Source of the DNA: Rhodospirillales bacterium 69-11
GTDB taxonomy: Bacteria; Pseudomonadota; Alphaproteobacteria; Acetobacterales; Acetobacteraceae
Direction: 5' to 3'
Assembly: GCA_001898425.1 (NCBI GenBank)
Contig: MKTV01000029.1
Coordinates: forward strand, 52,163 to 103,631
DNA length: 51,469 bases
In this document: in pieces, positions 29,678 to 38,726 of the stretch
Layout: each line of letters starts with the position of its first letter
How positions within the stretch are numbered: position 1 is the first letter of the stretch
Program-made: the position numbers and the translations under genes
Notes under the pieces: generated by a model
Seen by the model: the letters and a program-made list of their open reading frames with translations, nothing else
Database searches by the model: none
What the model was told of the DNA's origin: nothing

Positions 29678-30964
29678 TCAGGCGTCATGACGCTCGAACC
29701 GCGCGCGGTCGGCGGGCAGCAGCCGGACGGTCACGTGCACGCCCGACTCGCGGTCCTGCCGATCCACCACCTCGCCATGCTGGTAGAGCCAGGCGAGGCG
29801 GGCTCCGTCCTGCGGCGGGATGTCGTAGGCGGCCAGCTCCATTCCGGCGGCGATCCGCGCATCGATCGCGGCGCGGACGGCGTCGAGCCCTTCGCCGCTG
29901 ATGGCGGACACCGCGACCGCGCCCGGCCGCAATTCGACGTTCTGGGTTCCGCCCAGCAGGTCGGCCTTGTTCAGCACCTCGATCATGCGGTCGCGGTAGC
30001 CGTCGTCGAGCAGGCCTTCGCCCACCATGTCGTCCAGCACGCGGAACACGTCGGTCCGCTGGGCGGCGGTCTCGGGATGGGCCGCGTCACGCACGTGCAG
30101 GATCACGTCGGCGGCGGCCACTTCCTCGAGCGTCGCGCGGAAGGCGGCGACCAGCTCGTGCGGCAACTCGCTGATGAACCCCACGGTGTCGGACAGGATG
30201 GCGCGCCGGCCGGAGGGCAGGCGGATCCCCCGCATGGTGGGGTCGAGCGTGGCGAAGAGCTGGTCCCGCGCGGTCACGTCGGCGCCGGTCAGCGCGTTGA
30301 ACAGCGTGGACTTCCCGGCATTGGTGTAGCCGACCAGCGCGATCACCGGGAACGGCACGCGGTTGCGCGCGGAGCGATGCAGGCCGCGGGTGCGGCGGAC
30401 CTGTTCGAGCTCCTTCTTCAGCCGCACGATGCGGTCGCCGATCAGGCGGCGGTCGGCCTCGATCTGGGTCTCGCCGGGGCCGCCCAGGAAGCCGAAGCCG
30501 CCGCGCTGCCGCTCGAGATGGGTCCAGGACCGTACCAGGCGCGAGCGCTGGTACTCCAGATGGGCGAGTTCGACCTGCAGCGTGCCTTCGCGCGTGGCCG
30601 CACGCTCACCGAAGATGTCGAGGATCAGGCCGGTGCGGTCGATGACCTTGCAGCCCCAGGCGCGCTCCAGGTTGCGCTGCTGCACCGGGGAGAGGGCGGC
30701 ATCGACCACCGCGACCGTCACCTGAGCGTCCCGCAGGGCCTGCCCCTGCTGGGCGACCTGACCCTCGCCCAGCAGGGTCGCGGGGCGGCGGGTCCGCAGC
30801 GGGAGGATGGCGGAATGGACGATGACGAGGTTGATCGACGCGGCCAGGCCCGCGGCCTCGGCCAGCTTCGCTTCCGCGGCACGTGCGCCGTCGGCCCCGC
30901 GCGCGGCATCGCCGTCGCGGGTCAGCCGGTCCGAAAGGGCTCTGTCCGAATGAGCTCGCTCCAT
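29678..30964 (-). CDS. hflX: GTPase HflX, ribosome-associated
   Basis: This 428-residue protein matches HflX, a cytoplasmic GTPase that splits stalled ribosomes. The N-terminal domain contains HSAILPLRTRRPATLLGEGQ. A coiled region with the HflX hallmark GGFGFLGGPGETQIE (about 155-170) follows. The G domain has G1 GYTNAGKST near 208, G3 DTVGFI and G4 NKAD. GGGAGAG precedes the ATG at 30964. It follows hfq on the same strand, as in many proteobacteria. Confidence 0.95.
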   Translation of the reverse strand: MERAHSDRALSDRLTRDGDAARGADGARAAEAKLAEAAGLAASINLVIVHSAILPLRTRRPATLLGEGQVAQQGQALRDAQVTVAVVDAALSPVQQRNLERAWGCKVIDRTGLILDIFGERAATREGTLQVELAHLEYQRSRLVRSWTHLERQRGGFGFLGGPGETQIEADRRLIGDRIVRLKKELEQVRRTRGLHRSARNRVPFPVIALVGYTNAGKSTLFNALTGADVTARDQLFATLDPTMRGIRLPSGRRAILSDTVGFISELPHELVAAFRATLEEVAAADVILHVRDAAHPETAAQRTDVFRVLDDMVGEGLLDDGYRDRMIEVLNKADLLGGTQNVELRPGAVAVSAISGEGLDAVRAAIDARIAAGMELAAYDIPPQDGARLAWLYQHGEVVDRQDRESGVHVTVRLLPADRARFERHDA

Positions 30965-31103
30965 CTGGGATCTCTCCCAGGGGAGGATGATGGCGGCGCG
31001 GGTCGGGCCCGCGCCGGTTTCATGGGTGCCCTTCGGCGATCGTCTCTCGAATGGGGTCCCGTTCGGGGCGGCATCGGCGTCTGGCGCGCGCCCCGTCCGT
31101 GGC

Positions 31104-31394
31104 TCAGCCTCCGGTGGCTGCAGGGGCCATCTCCCGAACCTGGCCTGTGCCGGTCTCCGCCTTGGTCGCGTCGAACAACTGGATCGGCGCGCCCGGCATC
31201 ACCGTGCTGATGGCGTGTTTGTAGACGAGCTGGGTATGCCCATCCCGTCGCAGCAGAACGGAAAAATTGTCAAACCAGGTAATGATCCCCTGAAGCTTGA
31301 CTCCGTTCACGAGGAACACCGTCACCGGTGTCTTGTTCTTTCGCACGTGGTTCAGGAACACGTCCTGAACGTTCTGCGATTTCTCATTGGCCAC
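31104..31394 (-). CDS. hfq: RNA chaperone Hfq
   Basis: This 96-residue RNA-binding hexamer subunit has Sm1 ([21 protein letters not shown]) and Sm2 ([10 protein letters not shown]) motifs, plus a short low-complexity tail ([17 protein letters not shown]). The start is probably GTG at 31394, nine bases after AGAAGGA, giving the usual [16 protein letters not shown]-terminus. The ATG at 31454 would add 20 residues never seen in Hfq. It is upstream of hflX, with 139 bases between. Confidence 0.95.
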   Translation of the reverse strand: MANEKSQNVQDVFLNHVRKNKTPVTVFLVNGVKLQGIITWFDNFSVLLRRDGHTQLVYKHAISTVMPGAPIQLFDATKAETGTGQVREMAPAATGG

Positions 31395-31475
31395 GGCGGG
31401 CAATCCTTCTGCTACGCAGTGCGTGTTGTTGGTTGATCCGGAGGGTCGTGGCACGCCCGCCGGCGGTGTGACGTC

Positions 31476-32141
31476 TCAATCGGCGCATGCGCCCGCGGCT
31501 AGGAGTCGAAGCCGAACCGCGAGGTCATGCGCGGAGGAGAAATGGCGATCCGGCGCGGCTCGTGCAACTCCCCCGTCATGGGCGGCATCCCCGATCAGCA
31601 CGGCCGTGACGCCCGCCGCGCGGGCCGCCTGCATGTCGAGCGCGGTGTCGCCCAGATACCAGACGGTAGGGTCGGCCGTGCGTCCCAGCCGCGCCAGCGC
31701 GAGGTGGATCGGCGCCGGGTCCGGCTTGTCGATCGCGGCATCCCCGGCCCCCACGACGGCGCCGAAATGGTCGGACCAGCCGAGATGTACAACCTCCCGC
31801 CGCAGGAAGGCGCCCGCCTTGTTCGACACGACGCCCTGCGGCCAGGGCGCGCCGGCGGCCAGCGCCTCCGCGGCGTGCGGCATCGGCCGCACGTGCTCGA
31901 GATGCTGGTCGGAGAGCGTCTGGTAGAACAGGTCCCGCGCCCGCTCCCACGCATCCCCGAACATCACGGGGAAGCTCTCGCGCAGCGAGACGCGCACCCG
32001 GTGACGGGTGTCCTCCACCGTCCAGAGGGGCTTGCCGAATTCGGTGAAGACGGCGTTCAGCGCGGCGGTGATGCCGGCCCACCCATCCACCAGCGTATTG
32101 TCCCAATCATACAGCAGGACGCTCGGTCGATCGTCGGTCAT
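31476..32141 (-). CDS. HAD-family hydrolase
   Basis: This 221-residue phosphatase of the phosphoglycolate-phosphatase-like HAD group has motif I YDWDNTLVDG (Asp12, Asp14), motif II VVSNKAG, and motif IV GDTALDM. The substrate is not predictable. The ATG at 32141 is preferred over 32189 because motif I then falls at the normal position. It lies 81 bases upstream of hfq on the same strand. Confidence 0.88.
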   Translation of the reverse strand: MTDDRPSVLLYDWDNTLVDGWAGITAALNAVFTEFGKPLWTVEDTRHRVRVSLRESFPVMFGDAWERARDLFYQTLSDQHLEHVRPMPHAAEALAAGAPWPQGVVSNKAGAFLRREVVHLGWSDHFGAVVGAGDAAIDKPDPAPIHLALARLGRTADPTVWYLGDTALDMQAARAAGVTAVLIGDAAHDGGVARAAPDRHFSSAHDLAVRLRLLAAGACAD

Positions 32142-32309
32142 GCACGAACTTAGCACATGGCCCGCGCCGCACGCGCGCGAGACGGACATTGCCGCTGCGC
32201 CCTCACCGCGTATGTGCCGAGCGTATGTGCCGGGGTGCGCATGGGGCCGCGCGGGGCGGGCGGGCGGACGCGCCGCCGACGGAGGGGCAGCCGCATCGCC
32301 CGCGCCGCG

Positions 32310-33518
32310 TCACGCCGGCGACTTCATCACCCGGGAGAGGCGGTAGGCGTTGGCGCAGATCCGCAGCCAGCAGGCGAAGGAGAAGTCGTGTGCGTTGTCG
32401 TCCGGCGCGAACCGGTCGATGTAGCCCTTCAGGATGCCCGGCATCGCGATCTCCACCGTGCCGGCTGGCCGGCCGGGTTCCTCCGGCACGACCCAGAGCA
32501 GCGTGTTGTCGCCATGGCGCCGGAGCGCGAGGAAGAGCGGCAGGATCTCGTCCTCGGCGACCGGGAGGTTGCGCTTGTAGACGAAGATCTTCTCCGCAAC
32601 CTCCAGCTCCTCCATGAACTTGCGGCGGAGGAACTTCAGGCGTGCGGTCTCCTGCTCGCGCACCAGCCAGACGCTGCGATCCCCCTCGTAGACGAAGGTG
32701 TGGTACACGAGGCCGTAGCGCTTCTCGTGGATCATGTACTCCTTCTTCGCGCCGCCGCCTTCCAGGCGGGGCTCGATCTCCTCGGCCGCGCCCAATCCCT
32801 CGAAATCGCCGTCCAGGCCGCGGATCAGGTTGCGCAGGAAGGTGGAGGAGAAGCGCAGGAGGCCGAGTGGTTCGGAGTCGCAGCGCCGCTGCACGAGCCC
32901 GAACTCGCAGTTCTCGCCCAGGCTCTCGAACTGCATCGCGAGCTGCTGGAGGGTGAGCCCGGTCGTGTCCTGGACCCAGTCGGCGTCATCCGCCTCATGC
33001 GGCTGACCGAAACGCGGGCGGCCCTCCGGTCCCAGGGTCAGGCCGCGCAGCGCATCCTCGGCGGGCGTGATCCGCGGCGGGTCGGTGCGGAACAGGCGCG
33101 CCTCGCGCACCGCGAAGGAGAGCTGGCGCGCATCCTGGCTGGCGCCGATTGCGTTCGGACGGACCGCATCCGGATGGCGGATGGTGATGACCACCTTCTC
33201 ACCCGCGGGAACCAGCTCCTCCCGCAAGTGGAAGCCGATCAGGCTCGGGCGTCGCAACGCGGAGGTGCCGACCACGGTGTCGCCGACACACACCGTGAGG
33301 TGCTGGACGGGAACTTCCGGCGGATGGACGAAAGGGATCACGTCGAGGGTCAGGAGGCAGTCGCCGCGCGCCTCGGCCCCGCGCTGCAGCAGGATGTGGC
33401 TCTCCTCGCCCAGGGCCCAGGTGAACTCCGGCTCCGCGGGCGACCACCCGCCGCCGAGATAGCCCAGCGAGTTTCCGGTCGCCCCGAAATCGATACGGAG
33501 TTCGAGATCCGCCGTCAT
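32310..33518 (-). CDS. Unknown protein with SLGENCEFGLVQRR motif
   Basis: I do not recognise this 402-residue protein with confidence. The N-terminal half is beta-rich and hydrophilic (LGYLGGGWSPAEPEFTWALG, then TLDVIPFVHPPE), like accessory domains of carbohydrate-active proteins. The C-terminal half has a conserved-looking SLGENCEFGLVQRRC motif (about residue 198), which I recall from putative papain-like or glycosylation-associated proteins. It has no signal peptide or membrane segment. I chose the ATG at 33518; the longer upstream frame looks non-coding. Confidence 0.7.
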   Translation of the reverse strand: MTADLELRIDFGATGNSLGYLGGGWSPAEPEFTWALGEESHILLQRGAEARGDCLLTLDVIPFVHPPEVPVQHLTVCVGDTVVGTSALRRPSLIGFHLREELVPAGEKVVITIRHPDAVRPNAIGASQDARQLSFAVREARLFRTDPPRITPAEDALRGLTLGPEGRPRFGQPHEADDADWVQDTTGLTLQQLAMQFESLGENCEFGLVQRRCDSEPLGLLRFSSTFLRNLIRGLDGDFEGLGAAEEIEPRLEGGGAKKEYMIHEKRYGLVYHTFVYEGDRSVWLVREQETARLKFLRRKFMEELEVAEKIFVYKRNLPVAEDEILPLFLALRRHGDNTLLWVVPEEPGRPAGTVEIAMPGILKGYIDRFAPDDNAHDFSFACWLRICANAYRLSRVMKSPA

Positions 33519-34095
33519 CTGGGCCGATCCACGGACAGGCGCGCGCGATGCGGCGAGGCGAAGCCCGACTCGGCTTCGTCCAGAAATCGTAGACTTTCTG
33601 AAATCATTGGACCGTCCGCTTCGAGGCGCCGGCGCACCGACCACAGGATGCGATGCCGACGCGCGTGACGACGGGATATTCCAGCGCCGGTTCCACCGCC
33701 GGCCAAACGGGAAACTGCGTCAACGGCTTCGAGTTCCTTCGCCCCTGCGGCCTCGATGCAAATACCGTGTGAAACCGGACCGGCTGAACCGGCGAGATGT
33801 CAGGATTAGCCTGACACTCATATCGCATGTGTATGCTTCGGGACGGGGCGGTGCAACGTCCCGTAGTCGTTCGTGGTTCGCCCACATGCGGCACGTTTCC
33901 CCCGCGGCGTCTCGCCAGCCTGCCATTTTGTCGAAAGCCAAGGGCAGGTGAAAGTGATGTCGGACATGGACCGTCCGACACACGCAACGGTGAACGCGCC
34001 GGCGCGCGCGTGTCCAGAGTCGGGATGCGAGGGGGATTCGCGGCGGGCGCTGATCGCGCGGCCGGCGTGGTGGTGGCAGCCGAACGGCCGATCGG
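33519..34095. other. 577-bp intergenic region
   Basis: No convincing coding frame is present. The open frames here lack ribosome sites and family similarity. Base composition is less GC-rich than its surroundings around 33740-33850. A 19-base palindrome lies at 33798-33816. The promoter of the 402-residue gene should lie in the part near 33518. Confidence 0.6.
33798..33816. promoter_or_regulatory. Perfect 7-5-7 palindrome, possible operator
   Basis: TGTCAGG (33798-33804) and CCTGACA (33810-33816) are perfect inverted repeats around ATTAG. The site lies in a relatively AT-rich patch about 280 bases upstream of the 402-residue gene. Size and symmetry fit a dimeric regulator site. There is no direct evidence for a regulator. 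Confidence 0.45.
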
Positions 34096-34173
34096 TGGTC
34101 GGGGCGGCCGGATTCGAACCGGCGGCCTCGTGTACCCAAAACACGCGCGCTAACCAGGCTGCGCCACGCCCCG
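34096..34173 (-). tRNA. tRNA-Pro (anticodon TGG)
   Basis: The minus strand folds as a complete 78-base tRNA. The acceptor stem is CGGGGCG/CGCCCCG, the D stem GCGC/GCGC, and the anticodon stem CGTGT/ACACG with loop TTTGGGT. The T arm is GCCGG-TTCGAAT-CCGGC, and the gene ends with discriminator A and an encoded CCA. The anticodon TGG reads CCA and other proline codons. Confidence 0.95.
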
Positions 34174-34237
34174 CCCCGCCCAGAAGCCGGCAACCTATGG
34201 AGCCACGCCGCGCAAGGCAAGCCGGTCGGCCGCGGTA

Positions 34238-34732
34238 TCAGCCGGCGTTGCCGAAGATGCGCTGCTTCACGAGGTCACCCACCCGGATTCCCAGCTTGGC
34301 CGTCACCCCGCCGGCAAGTTCCAGCGTGGCGCGGACCGGCCCACGGCTGTCCACGATGGCGAGGCTCTGCGGCACGGTGTTCTCGGCGATGCTGCGGATG
34401 CGCCCATCGGCGTTGATGAACACCATGTCGAGCGGCACCAGCGTGTTGCGCATCCACATCTGCGACTCGCGCGGCGACTTCCAGTCGAACAGCATGCCGC
34501 CGTCCTCGGGCACCTTGGTGCGGAACATCTCGCCCACGGTCTGCTGGTCCGTCGTCAGCGCCATCTCCACCATGAAGACGTGCTCCTTCCCGTCACGCGT
34601 GACGATGACGAGCTTCTCCTTCGGCAGTTCCGGCTGCGGCTTCGTCGTGTCGGCCGCCTGCGCGCGGGCCAGCAGCAGCGGCGCGCCGAGGAACAGGCCG
34701 CCCACGGTGCGGCAGAAGAGACGGCGGTTCAT
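34238..34732 (-). CDS. DUF192 family exported protein
   Basis: This 164-residue protein has a signal peptide (RRLFCRTVGGLFLGAPLLLARAQA, cleaved near residue 26) and a DUF192 domain. That domain is recognisable by GMLFDWKSPRESQMWMRNT and PLDMVFINADGRI. The family is periplasmic and its molecular function is not established. Its ATG overlaps the stop of the deacetylase-like gene (ATGA), so the two are coupled. Confidence 0.88.
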   Translation of the reverse strand: MNRRLFCRTVGGLFLGAPLLLARAQAADTTKPQPELPKEKLVIVTRDGKEHVFMVEMALTTDQQTVGEMFRTKVPEDGGMLFDWKSPRESQMWMRNTLVPLDMVFINADGRIRSIAENTVPQSLAIVDSRGPVRATLELAGGVTAKLGIRVGDLVKQRIFGNAG

Positions 34733-35844
34733 GCGGGGGGAGTCTCCTTCAGGACCTGGTCGGCCAGGCGTTCGACAGGCTCGCGCACCGGTCCCTCCCG
34801 GGGCGGGTCGCGCAAGGTGGTGAACCAGTGCGCGGGCGGGTTGCGGCCGGCGGCACGGTCGTAGCGCAAGTCGCGGAGCACCCGTTCGGCGGCGTCCGGC
34901 AGCCGGTCGGGCAGGGTGAAATCGTTCAGCGTGCCCCAGATCGCCGCCCAGCAGCGGCCGACCGACCACGGGTTGTAGCCGCCACCGCCCAGGACGATCA
35001 GCCGGGGCGCGCGGCCGCGCACATCCCTCGCCACGGCGCAATGAGCGTTGTTGGACAGCGAGAGCTTCGCCAGCGGGTCCTCGTCCAGCCCGTCGGCGCC
35101 CGCCTGCAGCATGATGGCCTGCGGCCGGAACGCGTCGATCAGCGGCAGCACGGCGTGCCGAATGACCCAGGCGAACTCGGAGTCGTTGCAGCCGGAGGGG
35201 AGAGGGAAATTCCAGGCCGCACCGCCGGCGCGATCGCCGGCGGCGCCGGTGAACGGCCAGCGCTTGTCCTCGTGCAGGCTGATCGTCAGCACGCGCGGGT
35301 CGTCGTGGAATGCGTCCTGCACGCCATCGCCGTGGTGCGCGTCGATATCGAGATAGACGATGCGCTCCAGACCCTGGTCGAGCCACGCGAGCAGGCCCAG
35401 CACCGCGTCGTTGAGGAAGCAGAAACCCGCGGCGCGGTCGCGGCGGCCGTGATGCGTGCCGCCTCCGGGGCAGTGCACGATCCCGCCCTCCGCCGTGAGC
35501 CGCGCGGCGAGCAGCACGCCGCCGGCGGAGATCGCGGGGCGGCGGTACACCTCCCGGTAGATCGGGTTGCCCTCCGCGCCGATGCGGAAGCGCGCGCGGT
35601 CGGCCTCGGGCAGTGCCTGGTCGCGTTCGGCGCGCTGCAGTGCGTCCACATAGGCCGGGTCGTGGAAGCGCGTCAGGTCGGCGACCGACGCCATCGGCGC
35701 GTCGTGATACACGCCGTCCGGCAGCCAGCCCAGGGCGCGGCAGAGATCGGTGCAGACCGAGACACGGGGGACGGCGAGCGGGTGCTTCGGCCCGTAGCTC
35801 GAGTTCCGGTAGATCTCGCTGCCGACATAGAGCGGGCGGCTCAT
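34729..35844 (-). CDS. Histone deacetylase / AcuC superfamily hydrolase
   Basis: This 371-residue zinc-dependent deacetylase-fold enzyme has the catalytic His pair in GGGTHHGRRDRAAGFC (about residue 128), zinc-binding DIDAHHGDG (about 162) and the downstream Asp region LQAGADGLDED. Bacterial members include AcuC and polyamine or acetylpolyamine deacetylases; the substrate is not clear. The ATG at 35844 gives the standard N-terminus (MSRPLYVGSEIYRNSSYG). The upstream extension overlaps other sequence. Confidence 0.9.
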   Translation of the reverse strand: MSRPLYVGSEIYRNSSYGPKHPLAVPRVSVCTDLCRALGWLPDGVYHDAPMASVADLTRFHDPAYVDALQRAERDQALPEADRARFRIGAEGNPIYREVYRRPAISAGGVLLAARLTAEGGIVHCPGGGTHHGRRDRAAGFCFLNDAVLGLLAWLDQGLERIVYLDIDAHHGDGVQDAFHDDPRVLTISLHEDKRWPFTGAAGDRAGGAAWNFPLPSGCNDSEFAWVIRHAVLPLIDAFRPQAIMLQAGADGLDEDPLAKLSLSNNAHCAVARDVRGRAPRLIVLGGGGYNPWSVGRCWAAIWGTLNDFTLPDRLPDAAERVLRDLRYDRAAGRNPPAHWFTTLRDPPREGPVREPVERLADQVLKETPPA

Positions 35845-35902
35845 GGCCGGACCCGCACACCGTGGCATGCGCGCGGTGGGCCGGAACTCGCGCGGCGCCG
35901 GC

Positions 35903-36826
35903 TCACGTCCGCTGCGGCATGCCCTGCGGGATGATCGTCTGCACGATGGAGGCGTCGAGCGCCTCGTAATCGTGGTAGCCGATCGTCGCGTACAGCTCCG
36001 CGCGGGTCTGCATGCGGTCGACCATGTTCTGCGTGCCGCCGTCGCGCGCGATCGCGGCGTAGAGCTCCGCCTGCGCCTTGTTGGCGACACGCAGGCTGCT
36101 CACCGGCCAGATCACCATCTTGTAGCCCATCGCCTCGAACTCGGCGGCGGTGAAGAACGGCGTGCGGCCGAACTCGGTCATGTTGGCGAGCAGCGGCACG
36201 CCGGGCAGGCGGTCCGCGACGGTGCGGAACATCTCGGCGGTGTTCAGCGCTTCGGGGAAGATCGCGTCGGCCCCGGCCTCCATGAACAGCTTCGCGCGGG
36301 CGACGGCGCCGTCGATCCCTTCGCTCGCCGCGGCGTCGGTGCGCGCGATGATGAACAGGTGGCGGCGCGCCTTGCGGGCGGCGGCGATCTTGGCCGCCAT
36401 GTCGTGCGCGTCGGCCAGCTTCTTGTCGTTCAGGTGGCCGCATTTCTTGGGCAGCAACTGGTCCTCGATATGGACCGCGGCGGCGCCCGCATCCTCGAAG
36501 CTGCGGACCATGTGCATGACGTTCAGCGCCTCGCCATAGCCGGTGTCGCCGTCCACCAGCACGGGCAGGCCGGAGGCGCGGGCCACCTGGCGGATGAAGA
36601 AGCACACCTCGTCCACGGTGATGACGCCGAGATCGGGCAGGCCCATCGAGGCCGTCATGGCGGCGCCCGAGAGATACAGCGCCTCGAACCCGGCGGCCTT
36701 CGCCTGCAGGGCGGCCTGGCCGTTATGCGTGCCGGGCATCTTCAGGATGCCGGGCCGCGCGAGCAGGGCGCGGAGGCGGGCACCAGCCGGTTCGGTCGGC
36801 AGGTCGGCGGCGACGAGATAGGTCAT
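35903..36826 (-). CDS. prpB: Methylisocitrate lyase-like protein (PrpB family)
   Basis: This 307-residue member of the isocitrate lyase/PEP mutase superfamily probably cleaves 2-methylisocitrate to succinate and pyruvate. The catalytic loop reads KKCGH with Cys129, and the Mg-binding VDGDTGYG and EDQ are present. The 2-methylcitrate synthase gene is not in the window, so a related role such as oxaloacetate decarboxylase or carboxy-PEP mutase remains possible. I chose the ATG at 36826, the usual MTYLVAADLP-like start. The longer frame runs into repeats. Confidence 0.85.
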   Translation of the reverse strand: MTYLVAADLPTEPAGARLRALLARPGILKMPGTHNGQAALQAKAAGFEALYLSGAAMTASMGLPDLGVITVDEVCFFIRQVARASGLPVLVDGDTGYGEALNVMHMVRSFEDAGAAAVHIEDQLLPKKCGHLNDKKLADAHDMAAKIAAARKARRHLFIIARTDAAASEGIDGAVARAKLFMEAGADAIFPEALNTAEMFRTVADRLPGVPLLANMTEFGRTPFFTAAEFEAMGYKMVIWPVSSLRVANKAQAELYAAIARDGGTQNMVDRMQTRAELYATIGYHDYEALDASIVQTIIPQGMPQRT

Positions 36827-36868
36827 GGCGGGCACTCCCGGTGCGTCGCGGTTCGGATAGCCGACCGC

Positions 36869-36960
36869 CAGAGGGAAGGGAAGCCGCAGGGGGAAGGGAA
36901 GCGCAGAGGGAAGGGAGGCCGCAGGGGGAAGGGAAGCCGCAGGGGGCAGGGGGCAGGGGG
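36869..36960. repeat. About 18-bp G-rich tandem repeats
   Basis: Four or more degenerate units of CAGGGGGAAGGGAAGCCG lie between divergent prpB and the FAD oxidoreductase. They end in a run of GGGGGCA units. The purine-rich strand is plus. Instability or a G-quadruplex is possible. Both promoters must share this 238-base region. Confidence 0.8.
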
Positions 36961-37064
36961 CGTGAAGGCGGAGGGGCGGGGCGGGAGGGCGGCGGCGACA
37001 GTGCCGGGTTGACCTCGGGCCGGCCCGTGCCCTTCTCCTGCCCCCGAACCCCGAGGACATCCCG

Positions 37065-38726
37065 TTGCTCCGCCTGACCGAACTCATCCTGCCGCTCGAT
37101 CACGACGAAGCGGCGCTCCCCGCCGCGATCGCCGCACGGATCGGCTGCGCGCCCGCGGCCCTGGGGCGCTGGACCATCGCGCGGCGGGGCTACGATGCAC
37201 GGCGGCGGGACGCGATCCGGCTGGTGTACTCGATCGACGTGGAGGTTCCGGACGAGGCGGCGCTGCTGGCCGCGCGTCCCGACCTGGCGCCCACGCCCGA
37301 CACGCGCTGGCGCCCGCCGGTGCGGCTGGACCGGCCGCAGGCGGTCCGCCCGGTGGTGATCGGCTGCGGGCCCTGCGGGGTGATGGCGGGCCTCGCGCTC
37401 GCCGAGATGGGGCTGCGGCCGATCATCCTGGAGCGCGGCAGCATCGTGCGCGAGCGCACGCGCGACACCTGGGGCCTGTGGCGGCGATCGGTGCTGACGC
37501 CGGAGAGCAACGTGCAGTTCGGCGAAGGCGGCGCGGGCACGTTCTCCGACGGCAAGCTCTACAGCGGCATCAAGGACCCCCGCCATCTCGGGCGCAAGGT
37601 GCTGACCGCCTTCGTCGAGGCCGGCGCGCCCGAGGAGATCCTGTTCATCTCCAAGCCGCATATCGGCACGTTCCGGCTGGTCACCGTGGTGGAAGGCATC
37701 CGCGCCCGCATCGAGGCGCTGGGCGGCGAGTACCGCTTCGGGGCGCGGGTCGAGGACCTGCTGGTCGATACCGCTCCGGACGGCGCGCGGGCGCTGCGCG
37801 GCGTCGTGCTGGCCGATGGCGAGCGCATCATGGCGGACGCGGTGATCCTGGCGGTGGGCCACAGCGCCCGCGATACGTTCGGCATGCTGCACGCCCGCGG
37901 CGTGTTCCTGGAGCCGAAGCCGTTCTCGATCGGCGTGCGGATCGAGCATCCGCAGGCGTTGATCGACCGCGCGCGCTTCGGCCGCTTCGCCGGCCATCCG
38001 CTGCTGGGCGCCGCCGACTACAAGCTGGTGCATCACGCGGCCAACGGGCGATCGGTCTACAGCTTCTGCATGTGTCCCGGCGGCCGGGTGGTGGCGGCGA
38101 CCTCCGAACCGGGCTGCGTCGTGACCAACGGCATGAGCCAGTACTCGCGCGCCGAGTTCAACGCGAATGCCGGCATCGTGGTCGGCATCGACCCGCGCGA
38201 CTACCCCGGTGGTCCGCTGGCCGGGATCGAGTTCCAGCGCCGCTGGGAACGCGCGGCCTTCGTCGCGGGCGGGGAGAGCTACGCGGCACCCTGCCAGACC
38301 GTCGGCGATTTCCTGGCCGGCCGACCCTCCACCGCGCTCGGCGAGGTGCCGCCGTCCTACAAGCCGGGGGTCACGCCCACCGACCTTGCGCGCTGCCTGC
38401 CGGATTTCGCCGTCGCCGCGATGCGGGAGGCGCTGCCCGCCTTCGAGCGCCGCATCCCCGGCTTCGCGCGACCCGACGCGGTGATGACGGGGGTGGAGAC
38501 GCGAACCTCCTCGCCGCTGCGCATCACCCGCAACCGCGGTTTCGAGAGCCTGAACACCCGCGGCCTTTTTCCCGCGGGCGAGGGGGCCGGCTATGCGGGG
38601 GGAATCCTCTCGGCCGGGGTGGACGGGATCCGCGTGGCGGAAGCGGTCGCGCTGCGGCTGACCGGCGCGGCGCCGCTCGACCCGCGCGCGGCGGAGGTGG
38701 ACCGGAGCGAGGCGCCCGCGATGTGA
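37065..38726 (+). CDS. FAD-dependent dehydrogenase, COG2509-like
   Basis: This 553-residue flavoprotein has a FAD/NAD Rossmann motif VVIGCGPCGVMAGLALAEMG around residue 100 and FPAGEGAGYAGGILSAGVDG near the C-terminus. This is the pattern of the uncharacterised COG2509 FAD-dependent dehydrogenases. The start appears to be TTG at 37065, with GAGGA seven bases upstream. The N-terminal 90 residues are the family's extra domain. The substrate is unknown. Confidence 0.82.
   Translation: MLRLTELILPLDHDEAALPAAIAARIGCAPAALGRWTIARRGYDARRRDAIRLVYSIDVEVPDEAALLAARPDLAPTPDTRWRPPVRLDRPQAVRPVVIGCGPCGVMAGLALAEMGLRPIILERGSIVRERTRDTWGLWRRSVLTPESNVQFGEGGAGTFSDGKLYSGIKDPRHLGRKVLTAFVEAGAPEEILFISKPHIGTFRLVTVVEGIRARIEALGGEYRFGARVEDLLVDTAPDGARALRGVVLADGERIMADAVILAVGHSARDTFGMLHARGVFLEPKPFSIGVRIEHPQALIDRARFGRFAGHPLLGAADYKLVHHAANGRSVYSFCMCPGGRVVAATSEPGCVVTNGMSQYSRAEFNANAGIVVGIDPRDYPGGPLAGIEFQRRWERAAFVAGGESYAAPCQTVGDFLAGRPSTALGEVPPSYKPGVTPTDLARCLPDFAVAAMREALPAFERRIPGFARPDAVMTGVETRTSSPLRITRNRGFESLNTRGLFPAGEGAGYAGGILSAGVDGIRVAEAVALRLTGAAPLDPRAAEVDRSEAPAM

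Noticed and set aside
33607-33951. Open frame in the 577-bp spacer
   Set aside because: It has no ribosome site or recognisable family, and its composition matches the other shadow frames.
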